From NCBI GenBank assembly GCA_958403205.1, contig CATXWM010000032.1:1-23497 (forward strand): a stretch of DNA of 23,497 bases, written 5' to 3'. The position numbers were made by a program, and so were the translations under genes. Below, in pieces: positions 9,201 to 15,699 of the stretch. Position 1 is the first letter of the stretch. Every line of letters starts with the position of its first letter. Source of the DNA: an uncultured Collinsella sp. (GTDB lineage: Bacteria > Actinomycetota > Coriobacteriia > Coriobacteriales > Coriobacteriaceae). Below the pieces are notes generated by a model that was not told where the DNA came from, did not search any database, and saw only the letters and a list, made by a program, of their open reading frames with translations.

Positions 9201-10052
9201 GATAGCAAGGATTACGTCAACTACTCTGCTGGTGGTGGCGTGTATCGCTATACGCTCGGCGATGCAGAGGCGACGCAGATTTATGATGCGGCTGGCCATT
9301 ACCAGTACTGTGACTCTCCGGTCATTGCCGATGCTTCTGGCAATCTCTACTACATTAATGATTCGGGCACGCTGTTTAAACTTGGAGCTGTCGAGTCTTG
9401 GACGGTTGCCTTTAACTCCAACGGCGGGTCTGCTTGCGACACTAAGTTTGTTGCTACGGCCGATGGCAAGCTGGTCAAGCCGGCCGATCCGACGCGCGAT
9501 GGCTACACTTTCGGCGGTTGGTATACCGATGAGGCTTGCACGCAGGCGTATGACTTTAGCACGCCGGTGACGGCCGATCTGACGCTGTATGCCAAGTGGA
9601 CCAAGAATGCCGTTAACCCTGGCGGTAATGGCGGCGCTGGTTCGAATGGCGGCGGCGGTTCTGGTACCGGTACTGGTTCCGGCACTGGCGCTGGCACTGG
9701 CACGGGTTCCGGCTCCGGCTCGAAGGGCGGCGCTGTCGCCCCGGGTCATAAGCCGACGACCAAGACGACGGTGTCGACCAAGACCGAGACCAAGGAAAAC
9801 AAGTCCGACAAGAAGGGCTCCGATAAGTCCGACAAGAAGGATGAGAAGAAGTCTGACAAGAAGTCCGATTCCAAGTCCGATACGGGCGTTGCTTCCACGA
9901 CCACTGCTAAGAAGTCCTCTGGTGCTTCCGAGCAGGAGACTGGCACCAACCCGCTCGCCATCGTTGGCATCGCGGCCGGCGTGATTGGCCTTGCGCTCAT
10001 CGCCGTCTTCGTGCTGACCAAGCGCGGCAAGGGTGACGGTAATGCCCGATAA
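6282..10052 (+). CDS. Secreted, membrane-anchored multidomain protein: four DUF4430 domains, beta-propeller, InlB-type repeat
   Basis: A 1256-residue surface protein, predicted to bind cobalamin or a related corrinoid. Start: ATG 6282 after AGGAG (6273-6277). ATG 6201 also has a good site (AAGGGGG), but the intervening codons include rare AGG and AGA and read like leader. Signal peptide: basic region to 25, hydrophobic to about 45, likely cleavage after LWA (46). An Ala/Glu-rich spacer leads to four DUF4430 (transcobalamin C-terminal-like) domains at about 144-258, 271-376, 383-490 and 500-609. Domains 3 and 4 share YGWDAATN-x-YW and are nearly identical in DNA there (7626-7650, 7983-8007). 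A PQQ/WD-like beta-propeller spans about 657-1038, then an InlB-type (Listeria-Bacteroides) repeat with GYTFGGWYTD at 1040-1107, a Gly/Thr linker, a Lys/Ser/Asp-rich stretch, a transmembrane segment (about 1225-1246) and a basic tail. No canonical LPxTG is present. Ligand binding is inference from domains plus riboswitch. Confidence 0.85.
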   Translation: MDMFEDERQRVSHHRGAIARGVAKRGLVAFLAFAMAFGTTPAQLWAEGAEGIAEAVARAATPGEDAALAGGTAEQSGAEVSDSEGAPAASAAITEAATGDEGSATGESPATSEQSSTASAGQAGSAAAAAVQTENPTETGDVAKKQVEVSFSIIGTDADGKAQTWVAPTQLKLDEGATAADAFIKLQEKTGFKAKYEPNTAYGFYLESITSPSDGRTLAYDPTTYAFWQLFVDGASSSVGASSVKLTQGQKIEFAYTAGSASPVVKDQVAANVTVIGRDAQGKTQTWVDNAQYVVTSGSSALDLTKVALEANDIDAVAAGSFILSLKYNGVELGTPQDYSTYWQLFINGKSSDYTADNVTIHAGDTVTWFYGGWGDQLPSDSVHASVQVLGKDKDGKQQVWASTGQTSLKAGSTAKDLLEQTGLKLDAGESSWGWFLNGIYSPFDGKSYGWDAATNSYWRFYVNGKFADVGAGAYELHDADAVTFMYGADADALPGQVLGSADVIGPDVNGNNTRWGTASNVSLPEGSTAQNLIEAVLKAKGVAYNGSQSGEYWFLNSITSPFDHKPYGWDAATNKYWHLYINGEPSLLCANQITLKSGDKVTLAYTTDNSPMPDPDKIVVDPSATTPDWDAEWAGYGNSGNGSTVTDAKTPAQAAGLKWAFDWKAESGQQYANCSEPVIANGFVYIATENELIKIDSSTGKKVASAPLASKVSYTSRPIYTNGLIIVPLNGGAVQAITADKLICKWLTPGLTDLAQSSCTVVSDGEYVYVGSVDISYDENYNATYGNGSFARIKIATGEVSWQNIDPDEGYYWTGAALTDKYAIVPTSAGTLKCIDKTTGDVVSTMKLGALANADCVADPSNGSTFYQMTHDGKLHVISLSAKGVLSEQKTVDLGLTNNLSAPAVSGDNLIVGGQTATGSALVLYNLKTGKTTMVAAADGKALPAGLNGIAATPLVSVQGGKTYVYFTVNSADSKDYVNYSAGGGVYRYTLGDAEATQIYDAAGHYQYCDSPVIADASGNLYYINDSGTLFKLGAVESWTVAFNSNGGSACDTKFVATADGKLVKPADPTRDGYTFGGWYTDEACTQAYDFSTPVTADLTLYAKWTKNAVNPGGNGGAGSNGGGGSGTGTGSGTGAGTGTGSGSGSKGGAVAPGHKPTTKTTVSTKTETKENKSDKKGSDKSDKKDEKKSDKKSDSKSDTGVASTTTAKKSSGASEQETGTNPLAIVGIAAGVIGLALIAVFVLTKRGKGDGNAR

Positions 10053-10917
10053 GCCCAAGGAGACCAACGGGCAACAGCCAGACTCCTCGTTTATCCAGCT
10101 CGATGATCCAAAGCAAAAGGGCGCCGCTTCGGCGGCGTCCGCCCCTCGCCGCAAGGCGCTCCTTGGCGTTCTGACTGCCGCATGCGTCGTTCTGATCGTG
10201 GTCTCTCTAGGCTTTGTCCATCCCTCCGAGAGCGGTGCTTGGTCCATTGATTGGATCGTCCAGACCGTGGCGGGGGAGAGCATCGTCGCCAAGGATGGCA
10301 ATGGGTCCGGCTCGACTGTCGCTTCGGGCAAGGCCTGGTCCAAGGATTCCAAATCTTCTGATGATACGAATGACGGGTCTAGGGGTTCTGACAAATCTGA
10401 CTCCAAGAAAGATTCCGAGTCTTCGGACAAGGAATCGGACAAGAACTCGGATAGCAAGAAGTCCGGCGAAAAAGGAGCGGGAAATAAAAAGACTGACAAC
10501 AGTCAGTCGGCTTCTCAGAATTCGGCAACGTCCGGTGGGCCTTCTGCCGTTCCTGATAACAGTAATGCCCCCTCGGGCAACCAGAGCGTCTCTCAGGAGT
10601 CTAGCTACGTTACCGTGACTGTCTCGGTTACTTCGAGCGCTGTGGGCAATCCTGTGTCCGCTGGTGGTACCTACACCTTTAATGAGGGAGCAACTGCCTA
10701 CGACGCTCTCTGCGCGCTGGGTATTTCTATAAATGCGCGTGGCTCGTCGTTTGGCACTTATGTTGCCGCCATCGGTGGCCTGGCCGAGAAGGATGAAAAC
10801 TATGGAAGCGGTAGCGGCTGGTGTTATTCCGTCAACGGCACAACGCCCATGACAGCCTGCAGCAACTACGTTCTCTCAAACGGCGACAACGTGGTCTGGT
10901 ATTACGTGACAGGCTAG
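10042..10917 (+). CDS. Membrane-anchored DUF4430 (transcobalamin-like) domain protein
   Basis: A 291-residue protein whose ATG (10042) overlaps the 3' end of the preceding gene by 11 bases, 8 bases after AAGGG; translation is probably coupled. A GTG at 10033 is an alternative. Residues 1-37 are cytoplasmic, with RRK just before a hydrophobic segment at about 39-58 that acts as an N-terminal membrane anchor. A Ser/Asp/Lys-rich, likely disordered extracellular stalk runs to about 185. One DUF4430 domain fills 189-291, with GSGSGWCYSVNG and the ending NVVWYYVTG, typical of the family. It is controlled by the same cobalamin riboswitch. A reasonable inference is that it takes ligand from the larger surface protein and holds it near the membrane for an uptake transporter. 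No transporter gene is in the window. Confidence 0.85.
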   Translation: MPDKPKETNGQQPDSSFIQLDDPKQKGAASAASAPRRKALLGVLTAACVVLIVVSLGFVHPSESGAWSIDWIVQTVAGESIVAKDGNGSGSTVASGKAWSKDSKSSDDTNDGSRGSDKSDSKKDSESSDKESDKNSDSKKSGEKGAGNKKTDNSQSASQNSATSGGPSAVPDNSNAPSGNQSVSQESSYVTVTVSVTSSAVGNPVSAGGTYTFNEGATAYDALCALGISINARGSSFGTYVAAIGGLAEKDENYGSGSGWCYSVNGTTPMTACSNYVLSNGDNVVWYYVTG

Positions 10918-10937
10918 GGGCCTCGACATATCGCATC

Positions 10938-10980
10938 AAACGGGCGGTTCGGACAAACATCCGAGACGCCCGTTTTTATG
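10938..10980 (+). terminator. Rho-independent terminator of the DUF4430 operon
   Basis: AAACGGGCG and TCGGA pair with TCCGA and CGCCCGTTT (arms 10938-10953 and 10960-10975, two central mismatches, 6-base loop), followed by a T-run. It begins 20 bases after the stop codon. Confidence 0.85.
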
Positions 10981-10985
10981 CGAAT

Positions 10986-11294
10986 GGGACGTCATTTCCC
11001 AATCGAGGCTCAACCGGAAATTGCATCCCGCCCTGTAGGCGAATTCCGGGACGCAGTTTCCCGTTGGGGCGGGTTTCGGAAAGCGTGTTCCGCTCTGAGG
11101 GCTCATTCCGGGATAGACTTTCCGAAGCAGCGCCCATTGGGAAGCTGCGGACCGTATTGGGCATCGATTTTGGGATGCGCTTTCCGCTAGAGCCACGTTG
11201 CGGAAGCTGTGTCCCGTTCTGAGGCTGCAATCTGGGACGCGCTTTCCGCGGGGCGACCATGGGGAAACTACTACCCATTCCGACGCTGCGGCCC
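10986..11294. repeat. Degenerate 62-bp tandem repeat array, five units
   Basis: Units begin at 10986, 11048, 11110, 11172 and 11234, exactly 62 bases apart. Each starts with GGGA-N6-TTCC and carries, 30 bases later, the inverted form GGAA-N6-TCCC: for example GGGATGCGCTTTCC at 11172 and GGAAGCTGTGTCCC at 11202. Variants occur in three of the second boxes. The sequence between boxes is poorly conserved apart from a G-rich CTGAGG-like segment near position 48. The array fills the gap between the convergent DUF4430 and gtrA transcripts. Frames are open by chance but share no protein repeat, because 62 is not a multiple of three. Function is unknown. Confidence 0.8.
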
Positions 11295-11324
11295 GCCTTG
11301 TGCGCCTTCCTCGGCAGGCTCTGC

Positions 11325-11363
11325 AAACAAAAAAACCGGTTGGAACGGGAATTCCAACCGGTT
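11325..11363 (-). terminator. Rho-independent terminator of the downstream gtrA gene (minus strand)
   Basis: A perfect 12-bp stem (AACCGGTTGGAA, 11334-11345, with its complement at 11352-11363) has a 6-base loop. On the minus strand it is followed by a run of seven T and more T-rich sequence (A-run on the plus strand, 11325-11335). It lies 27 bases after the gtrA stop. Confidence 0.9.
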
Positions 11364-11389
11364 ATACATTCAAGCAAATAGTGAATCGA

Positions 11390-11797
11390 CTATGACCGTG
11401 CGCCCTCGAGGAAGAAGCGGCGGCTGAAGTAGTTGTACCAGGTGACGAGGAACGTGGCGATGGCCTTCATGGCTTGGTAGCCGATGCTCAAAAACGTGAC
11501 GCCCACAAACATATACAGGTCGTTGAGGCCCAGGCCGATCACCGACAGGATGGTGAAGATCGTGAACTCGCGCTTGCGGCTCATGCCTTCGCGGTGGTCG
11601 AACACGTACTTCATGCTGAGCCAGTAGTTGACCACGACGGACGTGATAAACGAAACCGTGGTGCTCATCAAAAAGTCGAGGTGGAACAGCTCGACGAGCG
11701 CAATGAGCATGCCCCAGTCGATGCCAAAGGAGATAAGACCCACGACAGCAAACTTGAGGAACTGCTTGGTATGAGGTTGTGCCAGCGCCTTGCGCAC
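11390..11797 (-). CDS. GtrA-like family membrane protein (first of two paralogues)
   Basis: A 135-residue integral membrane protein with four predicted transmembrane helices, of the GtrA/DPMS family (PF04138). The family is linked to moving polyprenyl-linked sugars across the membrane for cell-surface glycan decoration. The pattern FLKFAVVGLISFGIDWG, a central NYWLSMKYVF and a basic C-terminus (SRRFFLEG) are typical. Start is probably GTG at 11797, giving an N-terminus like the paralogue; no good ribosome binding site is visible and the frame stays open to about 11839. It shares SMKYVF-x-H-x-EGMSR-x-REF with the gene at 12017-12412, pointing to a tandem duplication. No glycosyltransferase lies in the window, so the substrate is unknown. 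Confidence 0.88.
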   Translation of the reverse strand: MRKALAQPHTKQFLKFAVVGLISFGIDWGMLIALVELFHLDFLMSTTVSFITSVVVNYWLSMKYVFDHREGMSRKREFTIFTILSVIGLGLNDLYMFVGVTFLSIGYQAMKAIATFLVTWYNYFSRRFFLEGARS

Positions 11798-11818
11798 GTA
11801 ATCACATCCAATGCGTTG

Positions 11819-11926
11819 ATGAATCGAGCAGAGGATACTTTAGAGCTTTTACAAGGGAAACGTAAGGTCTTTGCCAAGAACTATATGAACTCGCCAAATT
11901 TTCAAGAGCTAATCCGCAAACGTTGA
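11819..11926 (+). other. Possible small ORF or gene remnant, 35 codons, AT-rich
   Basis: An ATG at 11819 opens 35 codons ending in TGA at 11926, with a protein-like sequence (TLELLQGKRKVFAKNYMN, then SPNFQELIRKR). Codons such as TTA, CTA and CAA and the lower GC differ from its neighbours. No ribosome binding site is seen and it lies antisense to the region upstream of gtrA. It could be the 3' remnant of a lost gene or a chance frame. I do not recognise a family. Confidence 0.25.
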
Positions 11927-11950
11927 AAATTTGCCCGTAAACGAGCGACA

Positions 11951-11990
11951 CCCACGGACGATACTGCGCTGAGTGCGCGTCGTCCGTGGG
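11951..11990 (-). terminator. Long hairpin downstream of the second gtrA gene
   Basis: An 11-bp perfect stem (CCCACGGACGA, 11951-11961, with TCGTCCGTGGG, 11980-11990) extends inward through a GCGC/GCGC pairing. It lies 27 bases after the gtrA stop on the minus strand. There is no clear T-run on either side, so termination is likely but not certain. Confidence 0.5.
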
Positions 11991-12016
11991 CGCCGTAATG
12001 CTGCAGGGGTTTCGAG

Positions 12017-12412
12017 CTATTTTGTCTCGTCGCCCTCCAGGAAGATTTTTCGGGTCACAAAGTTGTAGACCATGACAAGCGCGGTGGCGCAGATCTTGGC
12101 GATATTGGCCTCGAGTCCCAGGCCGGCGTTGAGCGCCAGCACGATGCCGTCGTTGAGCACCAAACCGATCACGGACAGCACGACAAAGATGATGAACTCG
12201 CGGCGGCGGCTCATGCCTTCCTTGTGCGCAAACACGTACTTCATGCTTGCGAGGTAGTTAAAGATGAGCGAGATGATAAAGCCGCTGGTGTTGGCGATTA
12301 GGATGTTGAGGCCCAGACCGTAGTGAAGCAGATTCATAATGCCAAAGTCGATAACCGTGGCAATGACACCGACGACGCCAAATTTCATGATCTGCGCAAG
12401 GAGCTTTTGCAT
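12017..12412 (-). CDS. GtrA-like family membrane protein (second paralogue)
   Basis: A 131-residue four-helix membrane protein of the GtrA family, paralogous to the product of 11390-11797. Start: ATG at 12412, giving MQKLLAQIMKFGVVG, with AAGG eight bases upstream. A TTG start at 12475 would add 21 residues that fall inside an intercistronic hairpin and is less likely. Conserved features include the N-terminal FGVVGVIATVIDFG helix, NYLASMKYVF and the C-terminal TRKIFLEGD. It follows fbp by 78 bases on the same strand. Having two gtrA genes in tandem suggests two lipid-linked sugar substrates or a two-part translocator; this is inference. Confidence 0.88.
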   Translation of the reverse strand: MQKLLAQIMKFGVVGVIATVIDFGIMNLLHYGLGLNILIANTSGFIISLIFNYLASMKYVFAHKEGMSRRREFIIFVVLSVIGLVLNDGIVLALNAGLGLEANIAKICATALVMVYNFVTRKIFLEGDETK

Positions 12413-12429
12413 GGTACCTGCCTTAAGCT

Positions 12430-12484
12430 GGCGCCAAAGCGCCGCGGGGATGACTAACTCAGCAAGTTTAGCCAATCCCCGCGG
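12430..12484. other. Overlapping hairpins between fbp and gtrA
   Basis: CCGCGGGGAT (12442-12451) pairs perfectly with ATCCCCGCGG (12475-12484), extended inside by CTAA-CT with AGTTTAG. A second hairpin, GGCGC-CAAA-GCGCC (12430-12443), overlaps its base. On the minus strand they lie between the fbp stop and the gtrA start. Without a T-run they may act as a processing or attenuation site rather than a terminator. Confidence 0.5.
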
Positions 12485-12490
12485 GTGGTG

Positions 12491-14407
12491 CTAGGCGCGC
12501 TCCTCGATAGCACCGTTTCTATATGCATCGAGCAGCTGGCGCAGGTCCTGGATTTGGCTGCGGATCTTGGCGCCAGTATCGGTGTCGCTCACCATGCGGC
12601 GACGGTCCGCTTGGTCAAAACGGTTGGTCTCGCTTTCGATGTCCACGTTGCGCGTGAGTGCCTCGGCAACCGTCGTAAAGGCCCGGTGCGACTTGAGGCG
12701 GCAGCCGCGCGAGCTCGAGATAAGCGTATAGCCGGCGATGCCCGTCTTGGGATGGTAAGCGCGGCAGAAGCCGCCATCGATGACCAGCAGCTTGCCCTCG
12801 GCGCGGATGGGCTGCTCGCCCTTGGTGGTTTTAACGGGCGTGTGGCCGTTGATGATGTGGCCGGTCGGCGAGCATGCCATGGGCGCGACGCCAAACTCGC
12901 GCATGATATCATCGCAGACCGAGGGCGACTTGGTAAGCGTAAAGTACGGGTCCATCGGCTCGACCCAGGTGCTCTTATCGGCGATATAGGCGCGCTCAAA
13001 GGTACGCACCAGGCGTCCGCTGGCGGGTGAATTGAAGCCAATCCACAGGTACCACATCCAGTCGAGGGCATCGCGGTCGCCCACGCGCCACGCGCGGCGG
13101 GCGATGTGGTCGCAAAAATCGAGATAATCGCGGCCGGCGTGCCAGGTGCCCAGGCAGTTCATGCTGCTAAAGGTGCCGTCCTCGTTGAGCGGCACGCAGC
13201 CATGGAAGAGCAGGTTGCCGTTGGCGACCTTGTACATCGAGCCGTGGGAATAGAGGAAATCGATATGGCGATGCAGGTGATCGGCGGTGACAAACTCGGA
13301 CACGAGCTTGTCGATGATGTGCTGCTCCTGAGACGTGAGCGTATAGGGGTCCGCCGGGTCGACGGTGGGGAAGTCGTTGGTCGTGAGCGGCCACACGCTG
13401 CCGTCGGCGAGCGTGACCGTGCCGGTGTCGTGGTCGATCTTGTCGAGTAACAGGCGGTCGGTCATATCGAACTCGGGGTGGCGCTGGATAATCTGGCCCT
13501 CGAGCTTAAAGAGCAGCACGTTGATGGCCTTGATCAGCGGGGTGATGGACTCACCGGCGGTGTAGGTGGCATCGGCAAAGGCGACAAGCTCACGCAGCGA
13601 GATGCCGTAGTCGTTCTCCAGGATCTCGTAGTTGTCGTAGCGTAGGTTGTTGCGCAACACCGTGGCGATGCAGGCGGGCTCACCGGCCGCAGCGCCCATC
13701 CACAGCAGGTCGTGGTTGCCCCACTGGATGTCGAGCGAATGGTAGGTGAGCAGACGGTCCATAATCTTGGCCGCGCCGCCGCCGCGGTCGAAGATGTCGC
13801 CCACCAGGTGCAGGTGGTCGACGGCCAGGCGCTTGATGAGCGAGGCGAGCGACTCAATAAAGTCGTCGGCGCTGGCGGTCTCCAGGATGGACTCCACGAT
13901 GCGCTCGTGATAGCGCACGCGATAGTTGTTCTCGTCCGGGTGAGTGTGCAACAACTCGTCGATGATATAGGCGTAATCGCGCGGGATGGCCTTACGCACC
14001 TTGGAGCGCGTGTAGCGGCTTGAAAGTGAGCGAGCGACCATGATGAGCTGGTCAAGCATCGTCTTGTACCAGGTGGGCGAGTCCTCGCGCTGACTGCGGA
14101 CCAGGTCGATCTTCTCGCGCGGGTAGTAGATGAGCGTACACAGCTCGCCCTTTTCGTCAAAGGAGAGCGTGTCGCCAAAGATCTCGTCGACATGTTCGCG
14201 CACGACGCCCGAGCAGTTGTTGAGGATGTGCATAAAGGCTTCGTACTCACCATGCACGTCGCTCATAAAATGCTCGGTGCCCTTGGGTAGGTTAAGGATG
14301 GCCGAGAGGTTGATAATTTCGGTAAATGCGGATTGTTCGGTGGGAAACTGTCTCGACAGCAGGCGCAGATACTTGAAGTCTTGCGGGTTGCGATCGAATG
14401 CGACCAT
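12491..14407 (-). CDS. fbp: Fructose-1,6-bisphosphatase, class III
   Basis: A 638-residue class III (Firmicute-type, PF06874) fructose-1,6-bisphosphatase, which hydrolyses fructose-1,6-bisphosphate to fructose-6-phosphate in gluconeogenesis. Start: ATG 14407, six bases after GGAAGG; the frame extends further upstream without support. The metallophosphoesterase core is visible: SDVHGEYEAF with D50 and H52, GDIFDRG at about 203-209, GNHD at about 230-233, and the C-terminal NGHTPV and IDGGFC-AYH segments. Length fits the family (about 640-670). It is cytosolic and needs divalent metal. It may be co-transcribed with the gtrA genes downstream, although structured RNA separates them. A 10-bp palindrome with a 10-base spacer lies just upstream (14435-14464). 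Confidence 0.95.
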   Translation of the reverse strand: MVAFDRNPQDFKYLRLLSRQFPTEQSAFTEIINLSAILNLPKGTEHFMSDVHGEYEAFMHILNNCSGVVREHVDEIFGDTLSFDEKGELCTLIYYPREKIDLVRSQREDSPTWYKTMLDQLIMVARSLSSRYTRSKVRKAIPRDYAYIIDELLHTHPDENNYRVRYHERIVESILETASADDFIESLASLIKRLAVDHLHLVGDIFDRGGGAAKIMDRLLTYHSLDIQWGNHDLLWMGAAAGEPACIATVLRNNLRYDNYEILENDYGISLRELVAFADATYTAGESITPLIKAINVLLFKLEGQIIQRHPEFDMTDRLLLDKIDHDTGTVTLADGSVWPLTTNDFPTVDPADPYTLTSQEQHIIDKLVSEFVTADHLHRHIDFLYSHGSMYKVANGNLLFHGCVPLNEDGTFSSMNCLGTWHAGRDYLDFCDHIARRAWRVGDRDALDWMWYLWIGFNSPASGRLVRTFERAYIADKSTWVEPMDPYFTLTKSPSVCDDIMREFGVAPMACSPTGHIINGHTPVKTTKGEQPIRAEGKLLVIDGGFCRAYHPKTGIAGYTLISSSRGCRLKSHRAFTTVAEALTRNVDIESETNRFDQADRRRMVSDTDTGAKIRSQIQDLRQLLDAYRNGAIEERA

Positions 14408-14434
14408 GAAACACCTTCCGATGGGGCTGGTAAA

Positions 14435-14464
14435 ACTGATAAACAGCATCAAACGTTTATCAGT
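14435..14464. promoter_or_regulatory. Perfect inverted repeat upstream of fbp, candidate operator
   Basis: ACTGATAAAC (14435-14444) and GTTTATCAGT (14455-14464) are exact inverted copies ten bases apart, centred about 42 bases before the fbp ATG. The AT-rich half-sites and central spacing suit a dimeric repressor; a leader-RNA hairpin is the alternative. The rest of the 320-base gap between fbp and degV shows no gene. Confidence 0.5.
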
Positions 14465-14690
14465 ATGCGCCGCTTTTGTTTCGATTTTGCGCCAGCGGCT
14501 GAATTGTCGGCTGAACGGTTTGGTAAATCGATTTAGTGAAGGTAGATGTGTCGGTTGGGTGGAGACGACAGAGGGTGTTTTCTCAGATATTTATGCATGG
14601 GGCCGGTGGAGACGATGGTGGTAAAGATGTTCACTATATTTGGTTCGATTTGGTAAATAGTGGACATATGTACCGCATGTAGGCTCACTG

Positions 14691-14699
14691 TGCGATAAT
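14691..14699 (+). promoter_or_regulatory. Extended -10 promoter of degV
   Basis: TGCGATAAT (14691-14699) fits an extended -10 element (TG-N-TATAAT) 28 bases before the degV start. The same 11-mer, TGTGCGATAAT, occurs upstream of metG on the other strand. No convincing -35 is needed or seen. Confidence 0.5.
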
Positions 14700-14727
14700 T
14701 TGCGCAGCAATGAGTAAGGAGCCTCAT

Positions 14728-15618
14728 ATGAGTGATTTTGTCCTGACCTGTGAATCCGCCGCCGACCGAACCCGTGAGTTCTTTGCGGCGCGCAATATCC
14801 CTGTCGTGTGTTTTCATTACGAGATCGACGATGTTGTCTATACGGACGATCTGTATCAGTCGATTACGCCGGACAAGTTTTTTGCCCAGATTGCCGCGGG
14901 CGCCATGCCCAAGACGTCTCAGGTGAGCGTGGGTGAGTACGAGGAGTTTTGGGAGCCGTTTGTTGCCGAGGGTAAAGACGTGCTGCACCTGACGTTGTCG
15001 TCGGGTATTTCGGGCACGTATGGATCGGCCTGCGTCGCGGCGCAGATGCTCGCGGATCGCTATCCCCAGGGCGGCAAGGTGCGCGTCATCGATTCGCTGG
15101 GGGCGTCTTCGGGCTTTGGTCTGTTGCTGGAATATGCCGCCGACGTGCGCGATAGCGGGGCTTCACTCGACGAGACGGCCGCTTGGATTGAGGAGCATAA
15201 ACTCAACCTGCACCACTGGTTCTTCTCGACCGATCTGTCGAGCTACCTGCGCGGCGGTCGCATTTCGGCCGCGAGCGCGATCATTGGCACGGCGCTTAAG
15301 ATTTGCCCGCTTATGACGGTCGATTGCGAAGGTAAGCTGTCGCCACGTGAGAAAATTCGCACTAAGAAGCGCGCGATTTCCGAGATGGCTAAGACCATGA
15401 TGGCACACGTGCAGGGCGGTACGGATTATTCGGGTAAGTGCATCATGTCGCACTCGGCGTGCCGCGAGGATGCCGAGGCAGTTGCGGCGCTGATTGAGGA
15501 ACAGGTTCCGCAGCTTAAAGGCAAGATTGAGATCAATGACATCGGTACTCTGATTGGCTCGCATACCGGACCTGGTACGGTGGCGCTCTTCTTTATGGGC
15601 GACAAGCGCGTGGATTAA
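14728..15618 (+). CDS. DegV family fatty-acid-binding protein
   Basis: A 296-residue DegV-family (PF02645) protein. These bind a fatty acid, and some act as the FakB subunit that presents it to fatty acid kinase FakA for phospholipid synthesis. Start: ATG 14728, six bases after AAGGAG; an ATG at 14710 lies upstream of that site. The N-terminal DFVLTCESAADRT segment replaces the more common DS-x-ADL, followed by the typical PVVCFHYEIDD, the Ser-rich LTLSSGISGTYGSA, and the LRGGRISAASAIIG stretch that forms part of the lipid pocket. The C-terminal IGTLIGSHTGPGTVALFFMG contains the conserved GSHTGPG. It is monocistronic, bounded by its own promoter and a bidirectional terminator. No fakA is present in the window. 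Confidence 0.92.
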   Translation: MSDFVLTCESAADRTREFFAARNIPVVCFHYEIDDVVYTDDLYQSITPDKFFAQIAAGAMPKTSQVSVGEYEEFWEPFVAEGKDVLHLTLSSGISGTYGSACVAAQMLADRYPQGGKVRVIDSLGASSGFGLLLEYAADVRDSGASLDETAAWIEEHKLNLHHWFFSTDLSSYLRGGRISAASAIIGTALKICPLMTVDCEGKLSPREKIRTKKRAISEMAKTMMAHVQGGTDYSGKCIMSHSACREDAEAVAALIEEQVPQLKGKIEINDIGTLIGSHTGPGTVALFFMGDKRVD

Positions 15619-15650
15619 TTTGCCCCATCACGTTGCTGCATGATTGCTCA

Positions 15651-15687
15651 AACGAAAACGGCCCGTCTCACGTTTGTGGGGCGGGCC
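15651..15687. terminator. Bidirectional terminator between convergent degV and the TIM-barrel gene
   Basis: GGCCCGTCTCAC (15660-15671) pairs with GTGGGGCGGGCC (15676-15687), including two G-U pairs, around a GTTT loop. On the minus strand a T-rich tract follows (A-rich 15651-15658 on the plus strand). It should stop the minus-strand gene best and also lies 41 bases after degV. Confidence 0.8.
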
Positions 15688-15699
15688 TTGCTGTTGCGG

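Noticed and set aside
9940..10052. LPxTG sortase anchor at the C-terminus of the large DUF4430 protein
   Set aside because: The residues before the transmembrane segment read EQETGTNP, not LPxTG; a plain membrane anchor is the safer call.
5964..10499. Long minus-strand open frames opposite the DUF4430 gene (5964-8018 and 8043-10499)
   Set aside because: They mirror GC-rich codon bias of the real gene, lack a start with a ribosome binding site and show low-complexity Arg/Leu-rich sequence.
10986..11294. CRISPR array
   Set aside because: Units are degenerate with conserved boxes only, no identical direct repeats with unique spacers and no cas genes.
10976..11377. Open frames across the 62-bp array read as a repeat protein
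   Set aside because: The 62-base period shifts frame each unit, so no protein repeat results; no start signal on either strand.
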